From positions 33,626 through 97,625 of the forward strand of contig JAQMWT010000115.1 of assembly GCA_029834535.1 (NCBI GenBank): DNA of 64,000 nt, given 5' to 3'. Each line of letters opens with the position of its first letter. Position 1 is the stretch's first letter. The notes under the pieces are model-generated. The model was given only the letters and a program-made list of their open reading frames with translations, was not told the origin of the DNA and searched no databases. Made by a program: the position numbers and the translations under genes. The stretch comes from Chrysophaeum taylorii. Its lineage: Eukaryota; Sar; Pelagophyceae; Pelagomonadales; Pelagomonadaceae. Below, in pieces: positions 53,644 to 63,450 of the stretch.

Positions 53644-54399
53644 CAACTAACTCCTCCGCGCGATCATCGTCCTATCTTTCCGACGAGGTTTTGACACAGA
53701 CTACTGACAACGGCAAGATGGGCGTGCACTACAGCATAATAAGAGGCCAGAGGTTCACCACCAGCAGCGCTGCGATTTATCACAATAGAAAGGCAGCAGG
53801 CTATCGGCGCGCGCGCACCAGTCGAGGACACCTCGTGCTGGTAAGTGAGGGTCAGCGATGGCGAGGAATGCTCGGGCGCATCGCGATGAGTCGAGGATGG
53901 TATTCGTGCGAGCGTGCATTGTGTCGCCCTTCGAAATACGGAGTATATTATGCACCCATCCGTCGCAAAATATGATCAGTAGCTATGCGCGCAGCAATGA
54001 GAGGGCCAAGGTCGAGAAGGACGCCATCGCCCAAGGTTGCGAAGAACAAAGCATTGGCAGCCGCCGCTGCAGCCTTGGATGATGCCGCATTTGGACTGTC
54101 CAGCGACGCCGCGTGTTACTGCTGGCAACGAGGCCAGCATGCCGCGTGTCAAGGTTTTGCGAGCTCGACGATCGTACTGGGACCCGCGCAACTAGAGACG
54201 CGCGGTGGTCGACGGCACGTGTAGGAGGCCGCCGGGTAGTTGTTCGTTTGGAGACCAAGCGAGGGTCTCGAGATAAGCAATTCATGACGAAGTCGGGGAC
54301 CGAGCGTTTCCAACCACGGTGGACAAGCGACGACGCCGCTTCGCGAGCGGGAAGGCGGAGGCCATCTCTTAAAACGGCTCGAGGCGGTACAGGATGACG
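53644..54399. other. Intergenic stretch
   Basis: No gene I can support; only short overlapping frames without domains. Confidence 0.45.
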
Positions 54400-54747
54400 T
54401 TATTTACCTTTCGTTTCTTCCCTCGAGGCGGCGCAGGCGTGCGTGCCGAGGTATAGGACCATGCAGCGCGGACACTGAAGGAGCGTGCGGGCGGTGGGCC
54501 GGCTCGGGACCACGAGCACAGGGGTTGTCGGCTCGCGGCGGCGCGTCGTCTTGTCTTCGAGGGCCCGAAGCGCCGCGAGAACGGGGGCGCTTCGGCTCGT
54601 CGCCATCATGGGGTTCTTTTGTTCGGGAAAGCTCGGGCCCCCTAGCTCCGAGACGCGGGGCTTTTCGGGATCAAGAGTGAATATCCAGCGCGGGTACCGG
54701 TCTGGTCTGAGCTTGGCGACACGTCGCTCATCTCTGCTTCTCATCAT
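54400..54747 (-). CDS. Small hypothetical protein with a Cys-x-x-Cys tail
   Basis: 115 aa from ATG 54747. MMRSRDERRVAKLRPDRYPR, WIFTLDPEKPRVSELGG, then a variable middle and LLQCPRCMVLYLGTHACAAS. The C-x-x-C...H-x-C arrangement could bind zinc. No family recognised. It is head to head with IMP4 (69 bp between ATGs), as is common for genes here, which supports it being real. Confidence 0.45.
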   Translation of the reverse strand: MMRSRDERRVAKLRPDRYPRWIFTLDPEKPRVSELGGPSFPEQKNPMMATSRSAPVLAALRALEDKTTRRREPTTPVLVVPSRPTARTLLQCPRCMVLYLGTHACAASREETKGK

Positions 54748-54816
54748 TGCGGCGGCGTTGATGACGAGAGGTAATGATGAAAAGAAAAAAAGGTAAGGGT
54801 CAAAAGCGAGGGGAGC

Positions 54817-55698
54817 ATGACGCTGTCGCGGCGACAAGTCCGCCTTCGGCGCGAGTACTTGTACAGGCGGTCGCTCGAGGGGAAGGAGCGCGAGGTGTAC
54901 GAAAAGAAGCGGCGGATCCGCGAGGCACTGGCGGCTGGGAAGGCCGTGCCGACCGAGCTCGTCCGCGAGGAGGCTGAGCTCCGGCAGCAGATGGCCTTTG
55001 ACGACGCGCGGGCGATGGGTCCGCGCGCGGCGTTGGACGACGAGTACGCGCGGACTCTGCGGGGGGAGCGTCTCGCGAAGATCTGCATCAGCACGTCGCG
55101 ATCCCCGAGCTCGAGGCTCAAACAGTTTTCCAAGGAACTGAAGCACTTGTTCCCAAATTCGACGAACGTCAACCGTGGCAACACAAAGGTCTCTGACCTC
55201 GTCGACGCGGCTCGGCGTGCTGATTTCAGCGATCTCGTCGTCGCCCACGAGACGCGCGGCCAGCCCGACGGCCTCGTCGTTTGTCACCTCCCGCTCGGAC
55301 CGACGACTTATTTTACGCTCTCAAACTGCGTCCTCCGCCACGACGTCGTTGCACCAAACTATTCCGTCGACTCTCCGCCTCACCTCATCTTCCACGACTT
55401 TAATCAAGACGACAAGCCCCTCGCGCGGCGCATCGTCACGGTCCTCAAGTGCCTCTTCCCTACGGCAAAGGCCGACGCCAAGCGCGTCGTCACCTTTTAC
55501 AACCGCGATGACACGATCTCCTTCCGGCACCACACCTATGTCAAACGCGGCAAGGATCTCGACCTCACCGAGCTCGGCCCGCGCTTCGAGATGACCCCCT
55601 ACCAGATCAAGCTCGGGACCCTCGACCTCGCGCCGGAGGCTTCGGACACCGAATGGGTCTTGCGGCCTTACCTCAATTCGGCCGCGAGGGTGCTCTGA
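54817..55698 (+). CDS. IMP4: U3 snoRNP protein IMP4 (Brix domain)
   Basis: 293 aa, the usual IMP4 length. It is a nucleolar component of the SSU processome that pairs U3 snoRNA with pre-18S rRNA. N-terminal MTLSRRQVRLRREYLYRRSL plus a basic helix with AAGKAVPTELVREEAEL is the IMP4-specific arm. The Brix domain follows: KICISTSRSPSSRLKQFSKE, LKHLFPNSTNVNRGN, LPLGPTTYFTLSNCVLRHDV, ISFRHHTYVKRGK, LTELGPRFEMTPYQIKLGTL and EWVLRPYLNSAARVL. It is intronless. Confidence 0.96.
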   Translation: MTLSRRQVRLRREYLYRRSLEGKEREVYEKKRRIREALAAGKAVPTELVREEAELRQQMAFDDARAMGPRAALDDEYARTLRGERLAKICISTSRSPSSRLKQFSKELKHLFPNSTNVNRGNTKVSDLVDAARRADFSDLVVAHETRGQPDGLVVCHLPLGPTTYFTLSNCVLRHDVVAPNYSVDSPPHLIFHDFNQDDKPLARRIVTVLKCLFPTAKADAKRVVTFYNRDDTISFRHHTYVKRGKDLDLTELGPRFEMTPYQIKLGTLDLAPEASDTEWVLRPYLNSAARVL

Positions 55699-55841
55699 TC
55701 ACGTTCACCCCTTTTTTATCATATATACGGGTGTGGTGGAGGTCTCGTGCGTGTGTAAGCGTGTCGGCGCGCGTCGCCGTGGTGAGCGTGCGCACGACGA
55801 CGACAGCGGCGGGGCCATTGTACGCGAGGGGGGGGCGTCGT

Positions 55842-55880
55842 CGTCATCATCATCATCATCATCATCATCATCAGCATCAG
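55842..55880 (+). repeat. (ATC)n microsatellite
   Basis: About ten ATC/CAT units in the intergenic gap between IMP4 and the PH-domain gene, plus two imperfect ATCAGC units. Confidence 0.85.
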
Positions 55881-55967
55881 CATAATACGACGCGACGCGA
55901 GGCGACGTGAGGCGAGCGCCCCCCACGAAGGAGAATAAGAAAAAAAAGCAGCAGCAGGAGGAGGTGA

Positions 55968-57005
55968 TCAGAGGACGAATTTGGTGGGCGCCGGTGGGGG
56001 CGGGCGACCATCATCGAGCTTTGGGCGAGGCGCGTTTTTGTTGTCTTGGGTCTTGGGGGGGGGTGGAGGCGGACGCGGCGGCGAGAGAAGACGAAGGAGA
56101 ATCGGAAGAGTCTCGATCGTGATCCAGTCGTCAAAGACGTTGGGATAGACGTAGGAGAACTTGTGGATTTCGTCGGCCTTCCACGCGTCTCTCAGGCCGG
56201 CAAGGTTGACCGGGCCGCACTGGTCGCCCGTGTGCCTGTTTTGGTAGTAAAACTCCATCGCCAGTATCGCCTCCTGGGAGTATTGCAGGTCGCTATCCTC
56301 CGCCTCCTCCTCTTCCTCTTCCTCCTCGGTCGGAGGCTCTTCGACGGGAGCCTCCTCGGGAACCGGCTCCGACACAACGTTGTTCGTCTTCTTGTCGAGA
56401 TCAAACCTCGGAACGATCGGCTTGGAGCGGACCTCGCTCCAGCGCTCCGGTTCCTCGACGGTTTTGTTGTCGGCGCCCATCGTCCGCACGCAGTGGTTGA
56501 AGGTGCGAATCCAGTCGTCGTACTCGTCGGTGGTCTTGGCTCGGACGGCAAAGGCCTCGAGCCTCTCGTTCCCGACGTCGTCCGCCGTGTGGAGGAGCTC
56601 GAGGTAGTTGGCTGATTCGAACTCGTTCGTGGGGGCGTGCCGCCCGCGGAGCCGCACGGCAGACGGGATGTGGACGCTGGTCCTTTTCGTGAACTTTACC
56701 ACCCCCGCCTCCCGCGACAAGGCCTCGTCGAAAAAGTAATACATCGTGCACGATTCGAGGTCGGCGTAGAACCACCGCTCGTTCCAGTTCCGCCGGTTTA
56801 ACAGGCCCAGCGTCGACCGCAGCGACCCTCGCCGCCGCGACTTGGGCGAACCGGGCTCCGACCCCCGCCGGGACCCCCCCTTCTTCAGCAACAACCCTTT
56901 CACGCGAAGGTATCCCTGCTCGTCCCGCGCGACGGTCGAGAACAGTCCGGGGGGGGGGTACTCCCAGTTGTCGTAGTGATTCTTCGTCTGGGTCGACGCC
57001 GGCAT
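55968..57005 (-). CDS. PH domain plus GYF-like domain protein
   Basis: 345 aa from ATG 57005 (MPASTQTKNHYDNWEYPPPG). A PH domain runs from about residue 33 to 180: VKGLLLKKGG, a basic SRRRGSLRST loop, NRRNWNERWFYADLESCTMY (strand with the W-x-x-R-W-F signature), and FAVRAKTTDEYDDWIRTFNH, the closing helix with its Trp. A Glu-rich linker follows, then a GYF_2-like module FYYQNRHTGDQCGPVNLAGL...WITIETLPILL (about 255-310), and a Pro-rich tail. PH domains bind phosphoinositides and GYF modules bind proline-rich peptides, so it is probably a membrane adaptor. Upstream non-ATG extension is rejected. Confidence 0.8.
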   Translation of the reverse strand: MPASTQTKNHYDNWEYPPPGLFSTVARDEQGYLRVKGLLLKKGGSRRGSEPGSPKSRRRGSLRSTLGLLNRRNWNERWFYADLESCTMYYFFDEALSREAGVVKFTKRTSVHIPSAVRLRGRHAPTNEFESANYLELLHTADDVGNERLEAFAVRAKTTDEYDDWIRTFNHCVRTMGADNKTVEEPERWSEVRSKPIVPRFDLDKKTNNVVSEPVPEEAPVEEPPTEEEEEEEEAEDSDLQYSQEAILAMEFYYQNRHTGDQCGPVNLAGLRDAWKADEIHKFSYVYPNVFDDWITIETLPILLRLLSPPRPPPPPPKTQDNKNAPRPKLDDGRPPPPAPTKFVL

Positions 57006-57086
57006 CTCCTCAAAAAATAAGATCAATCGAACCCTGCGATCGATCAATGCGCAAAAAAAAAAAATTCGGCACCACCAATCCGTTGA

Positions 57087-58222
57087 CTATGTACTACTAC
57101 CGCCCTTCTTGAGCTGGCGGGTGGCCTGGGCGAGACGAGCCTCGGAGATGCGACAGGCGGCGGCATAGAAGCGTCGGTCGTAGGGCATCCGCCGCTGGAT
57201 TTCTTCGCGCCAGTCGGGTCGCCACCGCTCGAGGACCCACTTGTCGGGGGCGGGGTTTGATTTCTGGTGGAAGGCGTCAAACCGCGAGCGTCGCCACCCG
57301 AGGAAGGCCTCGACGACGGGGCCGAGGTTGTCGAGGTTCTCGGTCACGAGAACGAGGGAGAAGGCTTGCTCGAGGACGCCGAGCGATGCGGCCAGGTCGG
57401 CCTCGTCGATCGGGGCCGCGCGGTCTTCGCGGCCGAGGAGGCGACTCACGTAGTACCCGTCGAGCGGCGACTCCACCTCGACGAACTCCGCAAAGGTCGG
57501 GGCGCCCGGCCGGAGCTTGGCCACCCCGCGGCCTAAACCCAAGTACCCCGCGGCGTAGGCGCGGGCCTTGACGGCCGCCGAGACGTCGCGGTACCGCCAA
57601 AAGTAGTACGACACGAAGCGGCTCGCCGGCTCGCGGACAACGATCGCGTAGACGAGCCCGGCCGGCGCGAGGAGCCGCTCGACCGCGGGAAACCCCTTCT
57701 CGCTCGACACGAACCGCGTCCCGGCGCGTCGCATCCGCCGGAACCACTCGCGCTGCGCGCTGCGCCGGGCGTCGCGACGCCGCTGCCAACGCGACTCACC
57801 TGGGTTCGAGCTTCCACCACTCGTCCCTCTGGCCGTCGACCCGCCTGCGCGCCATCACGTCTCCCACCACTACGAACCACGCGCCTGACGGGATCGCCGT
57901 TCAACGCCCCCGACGCCAGCCCGGCGCCGTTCGCGCGCGCCATCGACACAAACGTCGTTCCTCCGCCCTTGTGGACGTGAACGAACACCAGCGTCGCCCG
58001 CCCGCGCCGGTACATGCTCTCCGAGCACGCGCGGTATCGCTCCATCTCGCCGGGTGACACCGACGCGGCGAGGACAGACCCGTTCGACCATGCCTTGCAC
58101 TGCCGCTCCCTCCCTGACGACATCTTCTCGAGGCCGTGCCACGTCGACACGAGGAGCCCACCAAACACCAGCGCCACGACAATCACCGCCGGACCTTGCT
58201 GGTGACGCCGCCCTCCCCCCAT
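57087..58222 (-). CDS. Golgi-type carbohydrate sulfotransferase (3 exons)
   Basis: Exons 57885-58222, 57800-57844 and 57087-57759 with two 40-bp introns (first GC-AG, GCGCGT...GCGCAG; second GTGAGT...GCGCAG) give 351 aa. It transfers sulfate from PAPS to a glycan. It is a type II membrane protein: TM AVIVVALVFGGLLVSTW near the N-terminus. The 5'-phosphosulfate site is LVFVHVHKGGGTTFVSMA, and the 3'-phosphate site is VVREPASRFVSYYFWRY. Exon 2 encodes RVDGQRDEWWKLEP. The C-terminal LVLVTENLDNLGPVVEAFLG is usual for the 2-O/3-O sulfotransferase group. Exact acceptor unknown. The first donor could be misassigned, but the only frame-true solution I find is GC-AG. Confidence 0.85.
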
Positions 58223-58296
58223 GAGAGTCAACACAAGGGTTATCAAAAATCGACTACTACCAAGAAGCCCCTCTTACCAGTCGACATTTAAAGACA

Positions 58297-59260
58297 GACA
58301 AGTGCAGGCCAGTAAGTTCACCTACTCCCAATCTCTTACCCCAGTAAGTTCGGCGTAAACCCACTCGTGCTCACACCCACTCACCCCACTCTCCTTTGAG
58401 CTCGTCGCTCTCACCCCCGCCAATCCAAGCTGCTTTGATCCGCACGCGCCGCCAACCCTTGAGTTTACTCTAAACACCCCAGTAAGTTCACCTGGTCCCA
58501 GTTAGTTCACCTGGTCCCAGTTAGTTCACCTGGGCACTCAGCTCACCTAGTCCCAATCTCTAACCCCAGTAAGTTCACCTGGTCCCAGTAAGTTTACCTA
58601 CAGTGCGCGTGTAGACGCCGTGAGGGGGCTTATCGGTATTGCGCAGCACGTGTGGGGTAGGGTGGAGTCGTCGACCCAGAAGAGCATATCCTCGGGGTTG
58701 CCGATCGACAGAGAGCCACGTAGAGCTGGACGTGGCAGAAGACGGGCTTGGGCAAGAGGACGCCGACCTCGCGGGGCGTCTGGCCCTGGCTCTTGTTGAT
58801 CGTTTGGCGTCGGCGGGCCTTAAGGGATACAGGTTGGAGGAGCCTCGGTGACAACGACACGATCGATCATGTATCTGGTACCGTTGCAGTGGCCGTGCGA
58901 CGGGTCGAGGTTGCGAAGACTTTAAGCTCGCGATCAAAGTCAGCATGCCGTTGGTTGTCAGGGAGTTGAAAACTCTACTGTAAAGAGCGAGGCGTCGTCT
59001 TCCGACCCAGCCTAGTCAGCCGAAAAGAACTCCGACGCCTCGTCTCCGGGAAAAAAAGGCCGCGGTCATGCGCGCGTTGTCAGCATCGACAACATCGTTT
59101 CGACGGGGCGTGAGAATGGCGCGCTGAAAGAGCCGCCGCGGGTCGTGGAAATAGTCTGCGAGGTCGCCGTAGACGGCTTGGAGGATCACTGTCTGGCTCT
59201 CGCGCCTACCTGATCCTTACTCTCGCGCCTACATGATCCTTACCCTAAATCGAGGGACAA

Positions 59261-59291
<31 letters not shown>

Positions 59292-59314
59292 AACATCTGT
59301 CGATTAGTAGTTAA
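58297..59314 (-). mobile_element. Helicase-bearing repeat, tandem unit 1
   Basis: Starts ACAAGTGCAGGCCAGTAAG and ends CATCTGTCGATTAGTAGTTA before the next unit's identical start. In order: short CCCAGTAAGTTCACCTGG-type repeats, the AGTTTACTCTAAA segment, the broken helicase fragment (about 58620-59190, minus strand, INKSQGQT and VFCHVQLYVALCR visible) and CAGACAGACAAA satellite. About 1,018 bp. Confidence 0.7.
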
Positions 59315-60372
59315 GACAAGTGCAGGCCAGTAAGTTCACCTAGTCCCAATCTCTAACCCCAGTAAGTTCACCTGGTCCCAGTAAGTTCACCTAGTCCCAA
59401 TCTCTAACCCCAGTAAGTTCGGCGTAAGCCCACTCGTGCTCACACCCACTCACCCCACTCTCCTTCGAGCTCGTCGCTCTCACCTCCGCCAATCTAAGCT
59501 GCTTTGATCCGCACACGCCGCTAGCCTTTGAGTTTACTCTAAAAGCCCAGTAAGCTCACTTGGTCTCAGTAAGTTCACCTGGTCACTCAGTTCACCTAGT
59601 CCCAATCTCCAACCCCAGTAAGTTCACCTGGTCCCAGTAAGTTCACCTACAGTGCGCGTGTAGACGCCGGGAGGGGGCTTATCGGTATTGCGCAGCACGT
59701 GTGGGGTAGGGTGGAGTCGTCGACCCAGAAGAGTATTTCCTCGGCGTTGCCGATCGACAGAGAGCCACGTAGAGCTGGACGTGGCAGAAGACGGGCTTGG
59801 GCAAGAGGACGCCGACCTCGCGGGGCGTCTGGCCCTGGCTCTTGTTGATCGTTTGGCGTCGGCGGGCCTTAAGGGATACAGGTTGGAGGAGCCTCGGTGA
59901 CAACGACACGATCGATCATGTATCTGGTACCGTTGCAGTGGCCGTGCGACGGGTCGAGGTTGCGAAGACTTTAAGCTCGCGATCAAAGTCAGCATGCCGT
60001 TGGTTGTCAGGGAGTTCAAAACTCGACTGTAAAGAGCGAGGCGTCGGCTTCCGACCCAACCTAGTCGGCCGAAAAGAACTCCGACGCCTCGTCTCCGGGA
60101 AAAAAAGGCCGCGGTCATGCGCGCGTTGTCAGCATCGACAACATCGTTTCGACGGGGCGTGAGAATGGCGCGCTGAAAGAGCCGCCGCGGGTCGTGGAAA
60201 TAGTCTGCGAGGTCGCCGTAGACGGCTTGGAGGATCACTTTCTGGCTCTCGCGCCTACCTGATGCTTACTCTCGCGCCTACATGATCCTTACCCTAAATC
60301 GAGGGACAAACAGACAGACAGACAGACAAACAAACAGACAGACAAACATCTGTCGATTAGTAGTTAGGATAA
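59315..60372 (-). mobile_element. Helicase-bearing repeat, tandem unit 2
   Basis: About 1,058 bp, nearly identical to units 1 and 3. Helicase fragment about 59660-60238 (minus). It ends CATCTGTCGATTAGTAGTTAGGATAA. Confidence 0.7.
59660..60238 (-). pseudogene. PIF1/Helitron-type helicase C-terminus (best-preserved copy)
   Basis: Minus strand gives ILQAVYGDLADYFHDPRRL, RAILTPRRNDVVDADNAR, PGDEASEFFSAD, CNGTRYMIDRVVVTEA, INKSQGQTPREVGVLLPKP and VFCHVQLYVALCR across shifting frames. Equivalent fragments lie at about 58620-59190, 60460-61040 and, more worn, 62850-63412. All keep the same frame breaks, so they were amplified after inactivation. Confidence 0.7.
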
Positions 60373-61112
60373 GACAAGTGCAGGCCAGTAAGCTCACCTA
60401 GTCCCAATCTCCAACCCCAGTAAGTTCACCTGGTCCCAGTAAGTTCACCTACAGTGCGCGTGTAGACGCCGGGAGGGGGCTTATCGGTATTGCGCAGCAC
60501 GTGTGGGGTAGGGTGGAGTCGTCGACTCAGAAGAGGATATCCTCGGGGTTGCCGATCGACAGAGAGCCACGTAGAGCTGGACGTGGCAGAAGACGGGCTT
60601 GGGCAAGAGGACGCCGACCTCGCGGGGCGTCTGGCCCTGGCTCTTGTTGATCGTTTGGCGTCGGCGGGCCTTAAGGGATACAGGTTGGAGGAGCCTCGGT
60701 GACAACGACACGATCGATCATGTATCTGGTACCGTTGCAGTGGCCGTGCGACGGGTCGAGGTTGCGAAGACTTTAAGCTCGCGATCAAAGTCAGCATGCC
60801 GTTGGTTGTCAGGGAGTTCAAAACTCGACTGTAAAGAGCGAGGCGTCGGCTTCCGACCCAACCTAGTCGGCCGAAAAGAACTCCGACGCCTCGTCTCCGG
60901 GAAAAAAAGGCCGCGGTCATGCGCGCGTTGTCAGCATCGACAACATCGTTTCGACGGGGCGTGAGAATGGCGCGCTGAAAGAGCCGCCGCGGGTCGTGGA
61001 AACAGTCTGCGAGGTCGCCGTAGACGGCTTGGAGGATCACTGTCTGGCTCTCGCGCCTACCTGATCCTTACTCTCGCGTCTACCTGATCCTTACCCTAAA
61101 TCGAGGGACAAA
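60373..61112 (-). mobile_element. Helicase-bearing repeat, tandem unit 3 (truncated)
   Basis: Same start, but lacks most of the CTAGTCCCAATC/AGTTTACTC segment and the terminal satellite; the sequence departs after CGAGGGACAAAC at about 61112. Helicase fragment about 60460-61040 (minus). Confidence 0.7.
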
Positions 61113-61615
61113 CGATCGGCGCGCAGCGCAAGTCCACTCCGAATACCTTGCTCACGCCCGCGGCATCGACGCCATCATCCCCCAGCCGGGTACAGCACCA
61201 CCGCCTGGCTTCTTGGGCCCTGTCGAACAGCGGCTACGTAGCTACGGCACCGTCGCCGGCCTCGTCTTTGGTGCCTTCGGTGAGGCCAGCGCGGCGTGCC
61301 ACGCTCTCGCCCAAACATGCGCAGAGCGCATCGCTGCGCGAACCTGGGTGACAAGCGGCTGCGCCAACTTCACAGAGGCAAAGGCGGCCCAAACTCGCCG
61401 CATCTACCGTGAGTGGGGGATCGCCAACGCATTAGGCCGGGCTCGCTGTGCCCTCACCGCCCTCACCCATGTCGCCGCCTCGGGGAACCCCGCCCAGGCC
61501 GCCCGATCCCAGCAGGACGTCACCCTTCGTCGCACATACGTCCGGCGGCAGCATGCGTACGACCTACGGGCGGGGCCCGTCCTCTCTTCGCTGCCCACGC
61601 CTCGGCGATGACCCC
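61113..61615 (+). pseudogene. Truncated unknown reading frame within the repeat array
   Basis: An open frame through 61611 reads LRSYGTVAGLVFGAFGEAS, then an Ala-rich helical segment, TEAKAAQTRRIYREWG and ALTALTHVAAS. It has no ATG start and no known domain. The G-A-F-G-E-A-S block reminds me of C-terminal extensions of algal retroelement-like proteins, but I cannot support that. Its 3' end is shared with the fragment at 19,556. Confidence 0.35.
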
Positions 61616-61699
61616 GACTAGGTCCCGCGTACTTATCTCCGCCGTCAGGCACATCCCTCATACCCCACAAACCCACCCACATCCTTCATGCTCCCCACA

Positions 61700-62000
61700 C
61701 ACCCCCCCCTCTTAGCAGTCGACATTTAAAGACAAACAGACAGACAGACAAACAAACAAACAAACAAACAAACAAAAAACATCTGTCGATTAGTAGTTAA
61801 GAAAACCCACCCACATCCTTCATAATCCCCACACACACCCCCCTCTTAGCAGTCGACATTTAAAGCTCCCCACGACGAACAATACCGACCCCACTCTTAG
61901 CGTCGACATTTTTAAGGAACAGCAAACTCCCCTCCCTCTTTAGCATCGACATTACAGACAAACAGACAGACAAACATCTGTCGACAATATAAGCAAAAGG
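61700..62000 (+). repeat. CAGACAGACAAA satellite with CTCTTAGCAGTCGAC blocks
   Basis: Four successive degenerate copies of a CCCTCTTAGCAGTCGACATT block (about 61711, 61846, 61894, 61938), three of them closely followed by CAGACAAACAAA or CAGACA tracts, with CATCTGTCGATTAGTAGTTAA at about 61779-61800. Confidence 0.7.
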
Positions 62001-62010
62001 TGACGGTAGG

Positions 62011-62487
62011 AATGCCGGTCTGGTGTGTGCGAGTGCCCTGGGCTATATTATACCCCTGTGCTTCCCAGCATAGTGAACGTGAACATCTGGGCTGTCAAGC
62101 ATGTATCTGTATGGAGACGATGGGGACCCCGACAGACGACGACGCGCCGTCTGCTTACGACCCACATCTAGCGTCGTAAAGAATACCCCGGTCCTGGTAA
62201 GTGAAAGAGCCCAGATGAGGGGGGTCGTGTGTTGTGCTAGACGATTGGGGCTCCAGCAGTTGGCGATGCAACTGCTTCGAAGGCAATCACAGCGCAAAAG
62301 ACCATCCTTGCGCGCGCGGTGTTGCGGATTCGTAACGCGCGATCCCTTCGAGCGCTTTAAGGGCCATTACCAACAGTCTGGGTTGTGACTAGGAATGCCG
62401 GTCCGGTGTGTGCGGTGACCGGGGCTATATACCCCCTGTGCCGGGCCTGGTGTGTGACGAGTGCCACGGGCCTATATATCCCCCTTT
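62011..62487 (+). repeat. Three related ~45-bp blocks with TATATA
   Basis: GGTCTGGTGTGTGCGAGTG...GGGCTATATTATACCCC (62023), GGTCCGGTGTGTGCGGTG...GGGCTATATACCCCC (62402) and CCTGGTGTGTGACGAGTG...GGCCTATATATCCCCC (62437) are diverged copies. A short frame (62043-62297 minus) has no domain. Confidence 0.6.
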
Positions 62488-63450
62488 GTTAGGACATGCA
62501 GGCCAGTAAGTTACCAGTCCCATCTCTAACCCTCAGTAAGTTTCACCTGGTCCCAATCCTAACCCCAGCAAATTCGGGGTAAACCAATCCAACCCCCGTA
62601 AGTTCGGCGTAAACCCACACCCACTCTCCTTTGAGCTCGTCGCTCTCACCCCGCCAATCTAAGCTGCTTTGATCCGCACACGCCGCTAAGCTTTGAGTTT
62701 ACTCTAAAAGCCCATTAATTCAACTTGGTCTCAGTAGTTCACCTGGTCCACTAACCTTCACCTAGCCCAATCTCTAACCCATAAGTTCACCTGGTTCCCG
62801 TAAGTTCACCTGTTCCCAGTAATTCAACCATAGTGCGCGTGTAGACCCGGAGGGGGCTTTCGGTATTGCGCGGCACGTGGGGTAGGGTTAGTCGTCGACC
62901 CAGAAGAGTATATCCTCGGGGTTGCCGATCGACAGAGAGCCACGTAGAGCTGGACGTGGCAGAAGACGGGCTTGTGGGCAAGAGGACGCCGACCTCGCGG
63001 GGCGTCTGGCCCTGGCTCTTGTTGATCGTTTGGCGTAGGGGGCCTTAAGGGATACAGGTGGAGGATGGAGGCAACCGACACGACACATCAGTGATGTATC
63101 TGGTACCGTTGCAGTGGCCGTGCGACGGGTCGAGGTTGCGAAGACTTTAAGCTCGCGATCAAAGTCAGCATCCCGTTGGTTGTCAGGGAATTGAAAACTC
63201 GACTGTAAAGAGCGAGGCGTCGGCTTCCGACCCAACCTAGTCGGCCGAAAAGAACTCCGACGCCTCGTCTCCGGGAAAAAAAGGCCGCGGTCACGCGCGC
63301 GTTGTCAGCATCGACAACATCGTTTCGACGGGGCGTGAGAATGGCGCGCTGAAAGAGCCGCCGCGGGTCGTGGAATAGTCTGAGAGGTCGCCGTAGACGG
63401 CTTGGAGGATCAGTGCCTGGCTCGCGGGCCTACCTGATCCTTACCCTAAA
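62488..63450 (-). mobile_element. Helicase-bearing repeat, degenerate unit 4
   Basis: Same order of parts as units 1-3 (CATGCAGGCCAGTAAG start, CCAATC and AGTTTACTC segments, helicase fragment about 62850-63412), but with many small deletions. Confidence 0.65.

Noticed and set aside
58630-60964. Conserved small genes (70, 76, 121 and 204 codons) in the repeat units
   Set aside because: They are alternative frames of the same broken helicase fragment, conserved only because the repeats are recent.
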